A stretch of 64,000 nt of DNA from contig NZ_JPOS01000012.1 in NCBI RefSeq assembly GCF_000759025.1, positions 400,357 through 464,356 of the forward strand. The letters are read 5' to 3'. A program made the position numbers and the translations under genes. Each line of letters starts with the position of its first letter. Within the stretch, counting starts at the first letter, position 1. The notes beneath the pieces were generated by a model. That model did not search any database. It was not told the origin of the DNA and saw only the letters and a list, made by a program, of their open reading frames with translations. Below are positions 33,268 to 42,521 of this stretch, piece by piece. The DNA is from Phaeodactylibacter xiamenensis. GTDB lineage: Bacteria; Bacteroidota; Bacteroidia; Chitinophagales; Saprospiraceae.

Positions 33268-33291
33268 TATGCGTAATCAGATACGTAGCAT

Positions 33292-34107
33292 ATGGACTTG
33301 CCCATTTACATCAGTAAAAAAGGAACGAAAGTAGTAGCCGCTACTGAATTGCATCAGGCGCTGCAGCTCACCGACCACCACTACGCGACCAATGTGAAGC
33401 GGTGGATTACGGACATCTACGAGTTCCGGGATGACATTCGCCGGCCTGAGAAGCTTCGTGACTTCGCTAACCGGAAGACCAAGGGCAATCCAATTTTAAA
33501 GGATTATTACCTGACCGTAGAGCTGGCCAAGCTCATCTGCCTGTCGTCCAAAAGCAAGGTGAAGCTGAAGTATGCCAAACTGTTGTCGCATACTGAATCG
33601 GAAGAAGCGCAAGCCAATACAGCCCGCCTCAATGAAGAAGATGTGATGAGGGTTTTGGAACTGACCAAGGCGATGAGTATGGTGTCCTGTCAGGAAGCGG
33701 CAGAAAAGAGCCACCTTAAAGTATACGAGGCCCGCAACGGCGGTCAGACCGCCAACTGGTGGAAATACCGTGCTGAGGTCCTGGGCTATTCTGCGACCGG
33801 ACTGAGGCGCAAGCTGATGGCGATGGGCAAACCTGCTCAGGGCAAAACGCAACGGCAAATGCTGTTGCAACTTGATGCTTATGAGCTAATCCGTACCGCC
33901 GTTATTGATCAGTTCATGGCGATGGGTAAAACCAAAACTTTTGCCTGCAGCATGGGCGATTTGGCGAAGCGTTTTGCCAAAGAGCTACGCATCGAAGTGC
34001 AGGACGACCGCGAGGGTATGGCTTCGCTTTTTGCCCCTCGTGCTAATGACCGCCTGGTGCGGGAAATCCGAAGCTTCGAACCCAAGGTGTCTGCTATGAC
34101 TGCCTGA
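33292..34107 (+). CDS. Antirepressor-like DNA-binding protein (AntA-type N-terminus), orphan
   Basis: A 271-residue soluble protein. The N-terminus (IYISKKGTKVVAATELHQAL near residues 5-24, then DHHYATNVKRWI and YEFRDDIRRPE) recalls the AntA/AntB antirepressor domain of phages, which also starts with V-x-A-R/T-E-LH and a WI.. helix. A second conserved block YYLTVELAKLICLSSKSKVKLKYAKLL (about 67-93) fits the phage-antirepressor pattern KDYYLT..MAKEL. The C-terminal half has helix-rich segments (SCQEAAEKSHLKVYEARNG, SATGLRRKLMAMGK) that could form a second DNA-binding unit. No phage structural genes are nearby. The codon use is close to the genome, unlike the AT-rich spacer upstream. Confidence 0.6.
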   Translation: MDLPIYISKKGTKVVAATELHQALQLTDHHYATNVKRWITDIYEFRDDIRRPEKLRDFANRKTKGNPILKDYYLTVELAKLICLSSKSKVKLKYAKLLSHTESEEAQANTARLNEEDVMRVLELTKAMSMVSCQEAAEKSHLKVYEARNGGQTANWWKYRAEVLGYSATGLRRKLMAMGKPAQGKTQRQMLLQLDAYELIRTAVIDQFMAMGKTKTFACSMGDLAKRFAKELRIEVQDDREGMASLFAPRANDRLVREIRSFEPKVSAMTA

Positions 34108-34407
34108 TTGTGATAGTGATGATCACAAAGTTATCTTTAAAGCGGAAACACACCCTTTTGCTGTAAATAATTCCCCCAACGCAGATGAGCGTTGTGAAGC
34201 ACTATAAACAATTTGTTCGTTTGTTTGACCCATTTTAATCTTAGTCAAATCAATACCATTACCGCTGCTGATTTTTAAGTTGCTGGCTATTTCGTGCAGA
34301 GCATATCCAAAAGGGGGGGTATAACCCGGCACGAGTCCACCCGGCTGTTCCAAAAAAATTAGCGGTTAGATGCCCCACCTCCGTTCCCATTGAGGTGGGG
34401 TGTTTTT
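34108..34407. other. 300-bp gap between antirepressor-like gene and methylmalonyl-CoA mutase
   Basis: The gap contains a 6-bp hairpin CAACGC/GCGTTG at 34177-34194 and a strong terminator at 34373-34409. A 76-codon open frame on the minus strand (34123-34353) has no start context or family and is not called. Nothing else was seen. Confidence 0.5.
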
Positions 34408-34409
34408 TT
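34373..34409 (+). terminator. Rho-independent terminator
   Basis: CCCCACCT (34373-34380) and AGGTGGGG (34393-34400) form a perfect 8-bp stem with a 12-base loop, followed by TGTTTTTTT. It can end plus-strand transcription from the antirepressor-like gene. Confidence 0.8.
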
Positions 34410-36552
34410 ATACGGTAGTCTCCTCTACGCCTTCGATCAACACCTGCAATATTTGCGAGGCCGCTTTAGCAATCTTTGTTCCAGGCCCGAAAACGCCCAC
34501 AACTCCCTGATCGTACAAATACTGATAGTCCTGAGCGGGGATGACACCACCTACCACCACCATGATATCTTCGCGCCCAATAGCCTCCAAAGCTTTGATG
34601 GTAGCTGGAACAAGCGTCTTATGCCCGGCAGCCAGAGAAGAGATGCCCAGAATATGCACATCGTTTTCTGCAGCCTGACGCGCCGCTTCTTCCGGGGTCT
34701 GGAAGAGCGGACCAATATCAACGTCAAAGCCCAGGTCAGCAAAGCTTGTCGCGATGACCTTGGCGCCACGATCGTGCCCGTCCTGCCCCAGCTTGGCTAC
34801 CATAATACGAGGACGGCGGCCTTCCAGTGCTGCAAAACGGTCAGCCAGCTCATGTGCCATTTTGAATTCCTGATCGGTTTTAATTTCACTGGAGTACACT
34901 CCGGATATTGACTTGGTCTGTGCTACAAAACGGCCGAATTGGCGCTCCATCGCATCCGAAATTTCACCAAGGGTAGCCCGGACTCTTGCCGCATCTACTG
35001 CTTTGTCCAGAAGGTTGCCCTCCCCGGTGCGGGCGCACTCGTATATGGCCTCCAATGCTTTTTGAACCGCTTCCTCATTGCGGTTGGCTTTCACCTCATT
35101 GATACGGCGGATTTGGGATTCCCGCACAGCCGTATTGTCCACTTCCAGGATATCAATGGGATCTTCCTCATCCAGCCGGAAAACATTGACACCTACAATC
35201 TGATCTTTTCCGCTGTCAATGCGAGCCTGTTTTCGGGCAGCCGCTTCTTCGATACGGAGTTTAGGCAGGCCATCTTCAATCGCTTTAGCCATGCCGCCCA
35301 GTTCTTCAACCTCCTCGATCAGTTTCCAGGCGCGGTTGACCAACTCATTGGTCAGGTACTCCACGTAGTGAGAGCCGGCCCAGGGATCGACCGCTTTGGT
35401 AATATCCGATTCTTTCTGGAGGTAGATCTGTGTATCGCGGGCAATCTTGGCAGAGAAATCCGTGGGCAGCGCAATCGCTTCGTCCAGGCTGTTGGTGTGC
35501 AGGGACTGTGTGCCGCCCAGCGTAGCCGCCAGCGCCTCGATGGCTGTACGCCCGACGTTGTTGAAAGGATCCTGTTCGGTAAGGCTCCAACCGGAAGTCT
35601 GACTGTGCGTACGCAGCGCCATGGACTTGGGGTTCTCCGGATTGAACTGCTTCACAATTTTAGCCCAAAGCATACGGCCAGCCCGCATCTTGGCAATTTC
35701 CATAAAGTGGTTCATGCCAATGCCCCAGAAAAAGGACAGGCGGGGCGCAAAGTCGTCAATCTTCAAACCGGCTTGCAAACCGGCGCGGATGTACTGCAGC
35801 CCGTCGCCCAGGGTATAAGCCAGTTCGATATCAGCCGTAGCCCCGGCTTCGTGCATGTGGTACCCACTGATACTAATCGAGTTGAAGCGTGGCATATGTT
35901 TAGCCGTGTACTCGAAGATATCCGCAATAATCCGCATAGATGGCAGCGGCGGATAAATGTAAGTGTTCCGTACCATGAACTCCTTGAGAATGTCGTTCTG
36001 AATGGTGCCGCTAAGTTGCTCCGGCTTCACTCCTTGCTCCTCGGCTGCGATGATGTAGAAGGCCATGACCGGGATCACCGCCCCGTTCATCGTCATGGAC
36101 ACCGACATTTTGTCCAATGGTATCTGATCGAAGAGGACTTTCATATCCTCTACAGAATCGATGGCCACACCTGCTTTGCCTACATCGCCGCTTACGCGCT
36201 CGTGGTCAGAATCATAGCCCCGGTGGGTGGCCAGGTCAAAAGCCACGGATAACCCCTTCTGCCCTTGCTCCAGGTTGCGGCGGTAGAAGGCGTTGCTCTC
36301 CTCCGCTGTAGAAAAGCCTGCATATTGCCGGATCGTCCATGGGCGAACGACATACATGGAACTGTATGGCCCTCTGAGGTAAGGCGGCAATCCGGCAGCG
36401 TAAGCCAGATGCTTTAGGTCTTTGGAAAAATCAGGGGTGACCGAGGGAGGCACTTCTATTTTCTCAGGTGTTTCCCAGGTTTCTCCCTCAGGAATCTGAT
36501 CAGTGAGAAGGTCAAAGTCTAGTTCGAGCTTGCTATAATCCGGGCGTGGCAT
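34408..36552 (-). CDS. scpA: Methylmalonyl-CoA mutase (large-subunit type)
   Basis: The enzyme rearranges (R)-methylmalonyl-CoA and succinyl-CoA using adenosylcobalamin. The 714-residue protein has the TIM-barrel domain with YATMYV-like [26 protein letters not shown] (about 70-95) and [22 protein letters not shown], and the B12-binding domain with [11 protein letters not shown] (the DxHxxG motif, about 605), [10 protein letters not shown] and [13 protein letters not shown] start at the ATG at 36552; the frame extends nine codons upstream only from TTG. No small-subunit gene is adjacent, so it may act as a homodimer or its partner lies elsewhere. A TATATTTG promoter box lies 25 bp upstream. 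Confidence 0.95.
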   Translation of the reverse strand: MPRPDYSKLELDFDLLTDQIPEGETWETPEKIEVPPSVTPDFSKDLKHLAYAAGLPPYLRGPYSSMYVVRPWTIRQYAGFSTAEESNAFYRRNLEQGQKGLSVAFDLATHRGYDSDHERVSGDVGKAGVAIDSVEDMKVLFDQIPLDKMSVSMTMNGAVIPVMAFYIIAAEEQGVKPEQLSGTIQNDILKEFMVRNTYIYPPLPSMRIIADIFEYTAKHMPRFNSISISGYHMHEAGATADIELAYTLGDGLQYIRAGLQAGLKIDDFAPRLSFFWGIGMNHFMEIAKMRAGRMLWAKIVKQFNPENPKSMALRTHSQTSGWSLTEQDPFNNVGRTAIEALAATLGGTQSLHTNSLDEAIALPTDFSAKIARDTQIYLQKESDITKAVDPWAGSHYVEYLTNELVNRAWKLIEEVEELGGMAKAIEDGLPKLRIEEAAARKQARIDSGKDQIVGVNVFRLDEEDPIDILEVDNTAVRESQIRRINEVKANRNEEAVQKALEAIYECARTGEGNLLDKAVDAARVRATLGEISDAMERQFGRFVAQTKSISGVYSSEIKTDQEFKMAHELADRFAALEGRRPRIMVAKLGQDGHDRGAKVIATSFADLGFDVDIGPLFQTPEEAARQAAENDVHILGISSLAAGHKTLVPATIKALEAIGREDIMVVVGGVIPAQDYQYLYDQGVVGVFGPGTKIAKAASQILQVLIEGVEETTV

Positions 36553-36576
36553 AACAGATGGCTTTTGATACAGCTC

Positions 36577-36608
36577 CAAATATAAGAAACAGCCGATTAC
36601 GACTCGAA
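36577..36608 (-). promoter_or_regulatory. Promoter of the methylmalonyl-CoA mutase gene
   Basis: On the minus strand TTCG (36608-36605) precedes TATATTTG (36584-36577) after a 20-base spacer. The -7 box is a full match and the -33 has one mismatch. Confidence 0.5.
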
Positions 36609-36629
36609 TGATAATTGTCAGGCTATGCC

Positions 36630-36667
36630 CAAAAAAGAGCAGGGCCCAAACTTCAGGCCACTGCTCT
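36630..36667 (-). terminator. Rho-independent terminator after TonB_C protein gene
   Basis: On the minus strand AGAGCAG (36667-36661) pairs with CTGCTCT (36642-36636), with inner GGCC pairing, followed by TTTTTT. It lies 23 bp past the stop of the upstream gene and separates it from the mutase promoter. Confidence 0.75.
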
Positions 36668-36689
36668 GTCGAAAAACTACCAGTAATTC

Positions 36690-38069
36690 TTAGTTTGTCA
36701 CATGGTCAGACAGCCTGAATACAACTGGAACGATAAACTGCACATCAACAGCCCGGCTCCCTGACCTTCCGGAAATGACCCACTGAATCCCCTGTTGGCG
36801 CATGGATTGCACAATACGCAGCGCCTCCTCTCCCAGCCCGCCGCCAGGATCACGCACAATAGTTTCACTACTCACTGTTCCGTCTTTTTCCACGATGAAC
36901 CGGATTTTAGCCGTGCCTTCTATGCCAAGTCGGACGGCTTCTTCCGGGTACTGAATGTTTGATTGCAGGTAGGCATTCAATTGCTCCTTTGCACATTTTT
37001 CCCGGTCACTCCGGTCTGCCAGGTCCTCACAGCCTGGAAAGCGGGGCATATTTGGCACCCATTTGAATGTTTCACTGCAACGGATTATCGGCGGCGGGGG
37101 TGGCGGCGGGGGTGGTGGTGTCAAAAGCTTTGGGTTGCTCAAACAGGCCTGCTCAAAGATTTCCAAAGGCACAAAAAGGAATACCTCTGTGTCCACAACC
37201 TGTCCGCTGCGTTCACCCGGCGTCCACCTTATAGAAGTATCACGAGCCATTTGCCGGAGAAGCAACCGAACAGCACGACCGTATTCTGACCCAATCGTCC
37301 GGACCACATCTGCTTCCGGCTCCATCTGCCCATCTGCGCGGATGATAAAGCGGGCGGTAACGCCAGGATACTGAGGCGAAAAGCCTTTCTCTTGCGAAGG
37401 GCAGCGTAAATGGGCTCCCAAATACTCCTGAATTCGGGACAGGGTGCATTCGCTGACGGCCCCCTTTACAGTGTTCTCATTGCAAGCTGCTAACTGAGGC
37501 ACAGCATATGGAGCCACCTGCCTCTGACCAGGCATTCCTGTGCCTCTAAAAGTGAGCATCACAACTACAGAATCTTCTTTGCTCTTGTCTGCCAGATTGT
37601 TCTGTGACGCACTCAATCTTAAAAAATGATGCCCACGGAGAGGTATATTGTAGGTCACCCGATGAGCCCTGCCAAACGAGTTGAATGGCACCCAGCGCAT
37701 TGCCTCCCCCTTATTGACGACTTTCAATAAAGCACTCAAAGCAGCATCAGCGAAGGAGGGCCCCAACCGGTCTCTGGCAACCCGGGCGTTTTCCATGTAG
37801 CCCTCAGCAGTAATTTCAAATTGTAAAACTATATAGGCTTCAGGGTTGAGGCGACCTGTTATTTCCGGGCTTACAAGATTACCTAATAAGGCATCCCAAA
37901 ACAACGCGTCCGTACAACTCCGACGTTGCGCTCTGTCTCCTGTACAAGCAGCAAGGTAAGGGGGCTCATCGCCGTTAAGCCAGATAGATTCTTCCTTAGC
38001 GGCACCTTCTTCCGCCTGCCCCCAAGCTAAAAGCGGCCCTAAAAGCAAAAACAACAGTATCCGGTGCAT
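36690..38069 (-). CDS. Exported protein with three TonB_C-like domains
   Basis: A 459-residue protein with a signal peptide ([21 protein letters not shown] at 38069, with the upstream GTG extension overlapping the neighbouring gene). It has three TonB_C-like beta-alpha-beta modules: about 60-145 ([20 protein letters not shown]), 210-300 ([22 protein letters not shown]) and 375-459 ([25 protein letters not shown]), with a ten-proline run before the last. Only the third closely matches the classic form with [14 protein letters not shown]. It follows the TonB-like gene by 1 bp. Without an N-terminal anchor helix it is not a normal energy transducer, so a periplasmic accessory role is likely. Confidence 0.8.
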   Translation of the reverse strand: MHRILLFLLLGPLLAWGQAEEGAAKEESIWLNGDEPPYLAACTGDRAQRRSCTDALFWDALLGNLVSPEITGRLNPEAYIVLQFEITAEGYMENARVARDRLGPSFADAALSALLKVVNKGEAMRWVPFNSFGRAHRVTYNIPLRGHHFLRLSASQNNLADKSKEDSVVVMLTFRGTGMPGQRQVAPYAVPQLAACNENTVKGAVSECTLSRIQEYLGAHLRCPSQEKGFSPQYPGVTARFIIRADGQMEPEADVVRTIGSEYGRAVRLLLRQMARDTSIRWTPGERSGQVVDTEVFLFVPLEIFEQACLSNPKLLTPPPPPPPPPPIIRCSETFKWVPNMPRFPGCEDLADRSDREKCAKEQLNAYLQSNIQYPEEAVRLGIEGTAKIRFIVEKDGTVSSETIVRDPGGGLGEEALRIVQSMRQQGIQWVISGRSGSRAVDVQFIVPVVFRLSDHVTN

Positions 38070-38070
38070 T

Positions 38071-38808
38071 CTATTGGAGTTTAAATTTGACAGACAGGTT
38101 GAACTGTACACGTACCGGCCGCCCCCGCTGTTTGCCCGGCACTGACCACTTCGGCATTTTGGCCACTACCCGCTCCACTTCTCTGCCGCAGCCCCCGCCA
38201 ATATCCCGAAGAATTTTGACCTGGCTGGCGCTGCCGTCCTTTTCGACCACAAACTGCACATAGACGGTTCCTTCTATGCCATTTTCCCGGGCTGCTCCCG
38301 GGTAGCGGATGTGTTTGTAGATGTAGCTGAGCAAAGCCGCGTCGGAGCACTGTCCCCGCTCGGCTAAAGGCAATGCAGCACAGTCTCCAAAAACCGGCAT
38401 TTCTTCCACGACCTTAAAGATAGGCGGAGCTTCGTCTTTGGGCTTGGGCGGTATTGGCGCAGGTTCATAAATGACCAGTTCCGGCGTACCCACTGCCGGG
38501 CCGGGTTCTGAAATAACGGGCAGGTCGATGACTAGCGGCTCTGGTGTGAATGCCGCAATGGGCTCCTCCACAGGTTCTATTTCGGTAGTCGGTAGCTGAG
38601 GTGGTTTAGGACGGGGCTGAGCGGATTGGGTGCGCACCACTTCGTATTCCAGCTCATTAGTCAGCATACGTTCTTCATAACGGTCAGGAAAGTGGTCTTC
38701 TATAGTCCAGTTAAAAGCGGTGATCACCAGACCTAAAGCGGCGATCAGGCCAAGCTGAAGATTGGCGCTGCGGGCATACCGCAGGCGGGAAATATCTGTT
38801 CTTTTCAT
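38071..38808 (-). CDS. TonB family energy transducer
   Basis: A 245-residue inner-membrane-anchored protein. A basic N-terminus (MKRTDISRLRYARS) is followed by one transmembrane helix (LQLGLIAALGLVITAFNW, about 18-36), a Pro-rich periplasmic spacer (about 60-130, with many PxP words), and a TonB_C domain (about 150-245) with IRYPGAARENGIEGTVYVQFVVEKDGSASQVKI. TonB couples the proton-motive force to outer-membrane receptors. I use the ATG at 38808 since the TTG-started extension is implausible. The paralogous triple-TonB_C protein follows 1 bp downstream. ExbB and ExbD are not in the window. Confidence 0.9.
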   Translation of the reverse strand: MKRTDISRLRYARSANLQLGLIAALGLVITAFNWTIEDHFPDRYEERMLTNELEYEVVRTQSAQPRPKPPQLPTTEIEPVEEPIAAFTPEPLVIDLPVISEPGPAVGTPELVIYEPAPIPPKPKDEAPPIFKVVEEMPVFGDCAALPLAERGQCSDAALLSYIYKHIRYPGAARENGIEGTVYVQFVVEKDGSASQVKILRDIGGGCGREVERVVAKMPKWSVPGKQRGRPVRVQFNLSVKFKLQ

Positions 38809-39002
38809 GATGGCAATGGTTTTGCCACCGGGCCCAGTGTGGTTAATTTTTCGGGAATCGATTACAACCTGACAGATGCAGAAATGTTCTTGTTTGGTGC
38901 ATAGGGCTTGATTTTTCAAGCATTTGTCAGTAAATAGCGGACAATCGCTGTGCAAGCAGTGTCCATATAGTAGTTTGACGGAAACAAAATAAGCCAGAGC
39001 AA

Positions 39003-40259
39003 GTGATACAATTCGAGCGGTTTGAACTTCAAAATGGCCTGAGGGTCATCGTTCATGAGGACGATAGCACCCCCATGGTGGCAGTAAACGTGCTGTATAA
39101 TGTAGGGGCAAGGGATGAATCTCCGGAGAAGACCGGGTTTGCCCACCTCTTTGAGCACCTGATGTTTGGCGGCTCTGCCAATGTTTCTGATTTTGATACG
39201 CCCATCCAAATGGCAGGGGGCGACAACAACGCCTTTACCAACAATGACATCACTAACTTCTACGAGGTTCTGCCTGCCGAAAACCTGGAAACGGCATTCT
39301 GGCTGGAATCCGACCGCATGATGGCCCTCAATTTTGATGAGGAGGTGCTGGAAGTGCAGCGCAAAGTGGTGCTCGAAGAGTTCAAAGAGACCTGCCTCAA
39401 CGAGCCTTACGGGGATGTATGGCACCATATTGCCGACATGGCCTACAAGGTCCACCCCTACCGCTGGCCCACCATTGGAAAAGTGCCCAAGCATGTAGAA
39501 GATGCTACAATTGAGGATGTGAAGGACTTTTTCTACACCCATTACCGGCCTAATAATGCCATTTTATCTGTAGCAGGGAATGTAACTACTGCTGAAGTCC
39601 GCCGTCTGGCCGAGAAGTGGTTTGGTGAAATCCCCCGTGGCCCAGAAAGAAAGCGGCAACTGCCTCAGGAGCCCCCACAGAAGCGGTTCGAAAAACGCAT
39701 CAATGAAGCCAATGTGCCCGTGGATGCACTATACCTGGCTTTTCATATGCCTTCGCGCTACCAAAGGGATTACTATGTGGTCGATTTGATCTCTGATGTA
39801 CTCAGCAATGGCAGCTCTTCCCGCCTGTACCGCAGGCTGCTAAAGGAGCAACAGCTCTTTACTACCATTGATTGCTACGTCACCGGAAGTATAGACCCCG
39901 GCCTCCTCGTTATTGAAGGCCAGCCAGCAGAAGGGGTAAGCCTGGAAGCCGCAGCGGAAGCAATCTGGAAGGAACTGGAATTGCTCAAAGCTTCCCCCAT
40001 ACCGGAGAGAGAACTGGAAAAATTAAAGAACAAGGTGGAAAGCACACTGATTTTCTCAGAGCTCAATGTAGTCAATAAGGCCATGAACCTTGGCTTTTTC
40101 GAGTTGCTCGGCGATGCAGACCTCATCAATCAGGAAGCCGCTTTATACCAGGAAATTACCACCGAAGACCTGCACCGGGCATCCAATGCCATTCTCACCG
40201 AAGAGAACTGTTCGGAGCTGTTTTATAAGGCAAAACCGGGGCAAATTCCCTCAGCATGA
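39003..40259 (+). CDS. M16 family zinc metallopeptidase
   Basis: A 418-residue M16 (pitrilysin) protein. The inverted zinc motif HxxEH is HLFEH in TGFAHLFEHLMFGG (residues about 45-49), with the downstream Glu ligand in the helix LDFDEEVLEVQRKVVLEEFKE (about 120). The second domain region has VPVDALYLAFHMP and SDVLSNGSSSRLYRRLLKEQQL (about 255-275), which carries the conserved R/Y pair of the partner or C-terminal half. The length and one intact HxxEH fit the single-domain-pair form. The start is GTG at 39003 with no upstream ATG before a stop. No signal peptide, so it is probably cytoplasmic, or the true start is elsewhere. Confidence 0.9.
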   Translation: MIQFERFELQNGLRVIVHEDDSTPMVAVNVLYNVGARDESPEKTGFAHLFEHLMFGGSANVSDFDTPIQMAGGDNNAFTNNDITNFYEVLPAENLETAFWLESDRMMALNFDEEVLEVQRKVVLEEFKETCLNEPYGDVWHHIADMAYKVHPYRWPTIGKVPKHVEDATIEDVKDFFYTHYRPNNAILSVAGNVTTAEVRRLAEKWFGEIPRGPERKRQLPQEPPQKRFEKRINEANVPVDALYLAFHMPSRYQRDYYVVDLISDVLSNGSSSRLYRRLLKEQQLFTTIDCYVTGSIDPGLLVIEGQPAEGVSLEAAAEAIWKELELLKASPIPERELEKLKNKVESTLIFSELNVVNKAMNLGFFELLGDADLINQEAALYQEITTEDLHRASNAILTEENCSELFYKAKPGQIPSA

Positions 40260-40266
40260 GCTGTTT

Positions 40267-41010
40267 TTAAGGCAGCCGCAACACATCTGATTCCGTAAAT
40301 AAATCCGGGACATTGATCTCCAGCCCGGGGTTACCATAAAGCGTACGCGGCACCGAAATATCGCCCAGGTATAATTCGCCCCGGTAGCGTTGCACCGCTT
40401 CCTCATACAGCCCTTTTTTGGGGAGTGCCAGGGTAAGTGTTGCCCGGGCTTTGACAGCCGGGGTGTGCACAGTACCAGCTGAAAGCTCAATGCCAGAAGG
40501 CGTATCCAGAGCCAGTGTGGGCGATGCCTGCCGGTTGGCCCACTCAATGTAGGCTTTGATGATGCCCTGTGGATCGCCCATCAGCCGGTAGCCGATAAGG
40601 CCATCAATAATGAGTTCACCCTCCATACGCGGAGGCAGATCAGTTACAGAGAGGAAGTTCACCCCCATCGCCGATAGTGTCTGATGCTGCTGAGCAGTGG
40701 CTTTGGTGAGCTCTTCGGGTGAATGGCTGAGGAAGATTTGTACTTTGGCCCCCCAGTTGATGAGCCGGCGGGCAGCAACCAGTGCGCCTCCACCATTGTG
40801 GCCTTTCCCAACCAGAATGGCAACCGACTTACCGGCGGGGATACCATCTAAAAAACGGTCTCTGGCCAGAATCGCCAGGCAGCGCCCCGCGTTTTCCATC
40901 ATTTGTAAAAGAGTGATGCCATAGAATTCCGTCATCAAACGGTCGACTTCTATCATTTGGGGGACATCAAGAGTGGGGACCTCGTCCCGAAAAACGCGTA
41001 TGCTGCTCAT
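40267..41010 (-). CDS. nnrE: NAD(P)H-hydrate epimerase (YjeF N-terminal domain only)
   Basis: A 247-residue YjeF_N protein that epimerises hydrated NAD(P)H, a repair step. The Rossmann-like core shows MEVDRLM-type VPQMIEVDRLMTEFYGITLLQMMENAG (about 19-45), and the loop GKGHNGGGALVAARRL (about 78-93) in place of the canonical GNNGGDGLVAAR, so the Asp of that loop is Gly. The second conserved site is LALDTPSGIELSAG (about 160). The kinase C-terminal domain (NnrD) is absent. The ATG at 41010 is used rather than a TTG eight codons upstream. It follows the GNAT gene after 68 bp. Confidence 0.85.
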   Translation of the reverse strand: MSSIRVFRDEVPTLDVPQMIEVDRLMTEFYGITLLQMMENAGRCLAILARDRFLDGIPAGKSVAILVGKGHNGGGALVAARRLINWGAKVQIFLSHSPEELTKATAQQHQTLSAMGVNFLSVTDLPPRMEGELIIDGLIGYRLMGDPQGIIKAYIEWANRQASPTLALDTPSGIELSAGTVHTPAVKARATLTLALPKKGLYEEAVQRYRGELYLGDISVPRTLYGNPGLEINVPDLFTESDVLRLP

Positions 41011-41078
41011 GGAATGGATTCGTTTCAGTTGCAATAGTACGTATTCTCCGGGAGTTTTTCCGGAATATCAAGGGGTCA

Positions 41079-41390
41079 TTATTCGCTGACATTGATACCT
41101 GGTGCCAGAATGGCTTTCCACTCCGGATGCCGGGCGATATAACCTGCCATGTAGGGGCACAGAGGCATCACGACTAAATCATTGTCTCTGGCATAAATCA
41201 GAGCCGCTATGGCAAGGTGGCTACCAATGCCATTCCCTTCCAGCCCCCGGGGCACCTCGGTGTGCGATAGAATCAGTTTCTGGCTCGTCATGATATACTC
41301 TGCCACGGCCGTTTTCTCCTCGATTTTCACCTCGAACCGGCGGCGCTCAGGATTATGCACCACCGGGTGTTGCGTAAGGTCGATTTTCAT
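41079..41390 (-). CDS. Small GNAT-family N-acetyltransferase (NATD1/YjdJ-like)
   Basis: A 103-residue single-domain acetyltransferase of the minimal GNAT type. The conserved acetyl-CoA loop is LEGNGIGSHLAIAALIYARDND (about 53-74), preceded by IMTSQKLILSHTEVP (strand 4), and the family-typical closing PLCPYMAGYIARHPEW (about 78-93). Related proteins (YjdJ and human NATD1) have no well-defined substrate. Its start overlaps the stop of the DUF6702 gene as ATGA, so translation is coupled to that operon. No other GNAT gene lies in the window. Confidence 0.9.
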   Translation of the reverse strand: MKIDLTQHPVVHNPERRRFEVKIEEKTAVAEYIMTSQKLILSHTEVPRGLEGNGIGSHLAIAALIYARDNDLVVMPLCPYMAGYIARHPEWKAILAPGINVSE

Positions 41391-41899
41391 TGTTCAAAAT
41401 TTATGCTGACTTGCTGCACTTCCACGTCCATTTGGGTAGTGTAGCGGCGGTCAGCGTCCAGGCCAAGAAAAAACATATTGACCTGCTGAGGAAATGTGGT
41501 GACTAATATCGCATTATATATTTGTAGCCTGCTCAGCTGCTGAGGTGTTAACGGAGTACTTTTGAAATAAAGCACCAGCCCCATTTGCTGCTCCGGCTGC
41601 ATCCGCAGATAATCCAGGCAGATTTCTTCCCCGCCGGCCCACAGATCGAAGACCTGATCGAAGTAACCCTGAAGGTAGCTGAGCAGCTCCGGGTCTTCCG
41701 CTTGCTGAACAATATTGCAGCGGTAGCCATAGTTGCGCAAAAAAGCGGCTTCCACATCATCCTGGAATACCCGGAAGCTCACTTCAAGGCAACGCCTCTC
41801 CGGCTCGTATTTCACTGCGGTATAACTCATCTTCAGCGGGTGCCAGCTACAGCAAAGTACGATCAGCAAAACGCCAGCCAAAGACAACCTCATCCTCAT
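41387..41899 (-). CDS. DUF6702 family exported protein
   Basis: A 170-residue protein with a signal peptide (MRMRLSLAGVLLIVLCC). The rest fits DUF6702: YTAVKYEPERRCLEVSFRVFQDDVEAAF (about 30-57), a region EDPELLSYLQGYFDQVF and closing strands. The start is the ATG at 41899, which overlaps the HupE-like stop as ATGA and gives coupled translation. An upstream GTG-based extension would run into that gene and lacks a signal peptide. In Bacteroidota DUF6702 commonly follows a HupE/UreJ-like gene, which suggests the two act together at the envelope. Function unknown. Confidence 0.85.
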   Translation of the reverse strand: MRMRLSLAGVLLIVLCCSWHPLKMSYTAVKYEPERRCLEVSFRVFQDDVEAAFLRNYGYRCNIVQQAEDPELLSYLQGYFDQVFDLWAGGEEICLDYLRMQPEQQMGLVLYFKSTPLTPQQLSRLQIYNAILVTTFPQQVNMFFLGLDADRRYTTQMDVEVQQVSINFEQ

Positions 41900-42519
41900 G
41901 CCGCTACCATTAGCTCCAGGATAATGGTAATAGCGATGCCGCCTGCTGCTCCTGACACCACGAGGTTCCACTCCCGGTGCGGGGCACGCAGGGCACGGGT
42001 AAACAACAACAGCAGCAGCATGAATAACCCCACAACGATCAACTGCCCGCCTTCCAGCCCCAGGTTGAAGGCCAGCAGCTGATTGACGATGCTGTTTTCC
42101 TCACCAAGCAAAAACCGGAAGTAGTTCGAGAAGCCCATCCCGTGGATCAGCCCAAATACCAGTGCCGCCCCGTAATTAAATACCTGCCTGCGGTCAAATA
42201 GCCGCCCACTGTCCTGAACAGTGCCTCGCCGGATGTTATGCACCGCTGCCAGCAAAATAGTGAGCGGAATGAGCAGATCAATCCAGCCCTGCGGCACCCG
42301 GATGACATCCAGGGCAGCCAGCGCCAGCGTCAGGCTGTGCCCAATGGTGAAGGCCGTCACGAGTACCAGCACCTTACGCCATTCTTCCCAACGATATAGC
42401 GCGCAGAGGGCTACAATAAACAGAATGTGATCGTACCCTTGCAGGTCCAGTATATGGGTGAAGCCCAACTGAAGATAGGTTCCAAACTCCTGCGCGAAGG
42501 CATTATGCAGCAACATCAT
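41896..42519 (-). CDS. HupE/UreJ-like membrane protein
   Basis: A 207-residue membrane protein with about six helices. Family marks are GYDHILFIVALCALY (about 29-43), VTAFTIGHSLTLALAA (about 55-70) and FGLIHGMGFSNYF (about 127-139), giving His/Asp-rich positions in the membrane that could bind a metal. HupE and UreJ are linked to nickel uptake, and this branch in Bacteroidota is annotated as HupE/UreJ-type without known substrate. Urease and hydrogenase genes are not in the window. It starts 2 bp after the pirin stop and overlaps the DUF6702 gene. Confidence 0.85.
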   Translation of the reverse strand: MMLLHNAFAQEFGTYLQLGFTHILDLQGYDHILFIVALCALYRWEEWRKVLVLVTAFTIGHSLTLALAALDVIRVPQGWIDLLIPLTILLAAVHNIRRGTVQDSGRLFDRRQVFNYGAALVFGLIHGMGFSNYFRFLLGEENSIVNQLLAFNLGLEGGQLIVVGLFMLLLLLFTRALRAPHREWNLVVSGAAGGIAITIILELMVAA

Positions 42520-42521
42520 AG

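Larger units (their letters stand above)
32881..33291. other. AT-rich divergent spacer with direct repeats and promoter
   Basis: This 411-bp spacer is far more AT-rich than the window. It holds two identical 19-bp direct repeats (32931-32949 and 32963-32981; listed separately) near the ATPase gene and a promoter for the antirepressor-like gene at 33237-33267. Between them, about 33000-33230, I see no gene, hairpin or repeat. Confidence 0.6.

Noticed and set aside
33292..34107. Prophage hypothesis for the antirepressor-like gene
   Set aside because: No integrase, terminase, portal, capsid or tail genes are found on either side; neighbours are chromosomal.
34123..34353. Minus-strand open frame of 76 codons before the mutase gene
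   Set aside because: No recognised family, poor start, and no promoter; treated as chance.
34939..36252. Plus-strand open frame of 437 codons opposite methylmalonyl-CoA mutase
   Set aside because: Antisense of a strongly identified enzyme gene; no start context and no family match.
37063..37374. Glycine-rich plus-strand frame opposite the polyproline run
   Set aside because: It is the complement of the CCN codons for the ten-proline run in the triple TonB_C protein.
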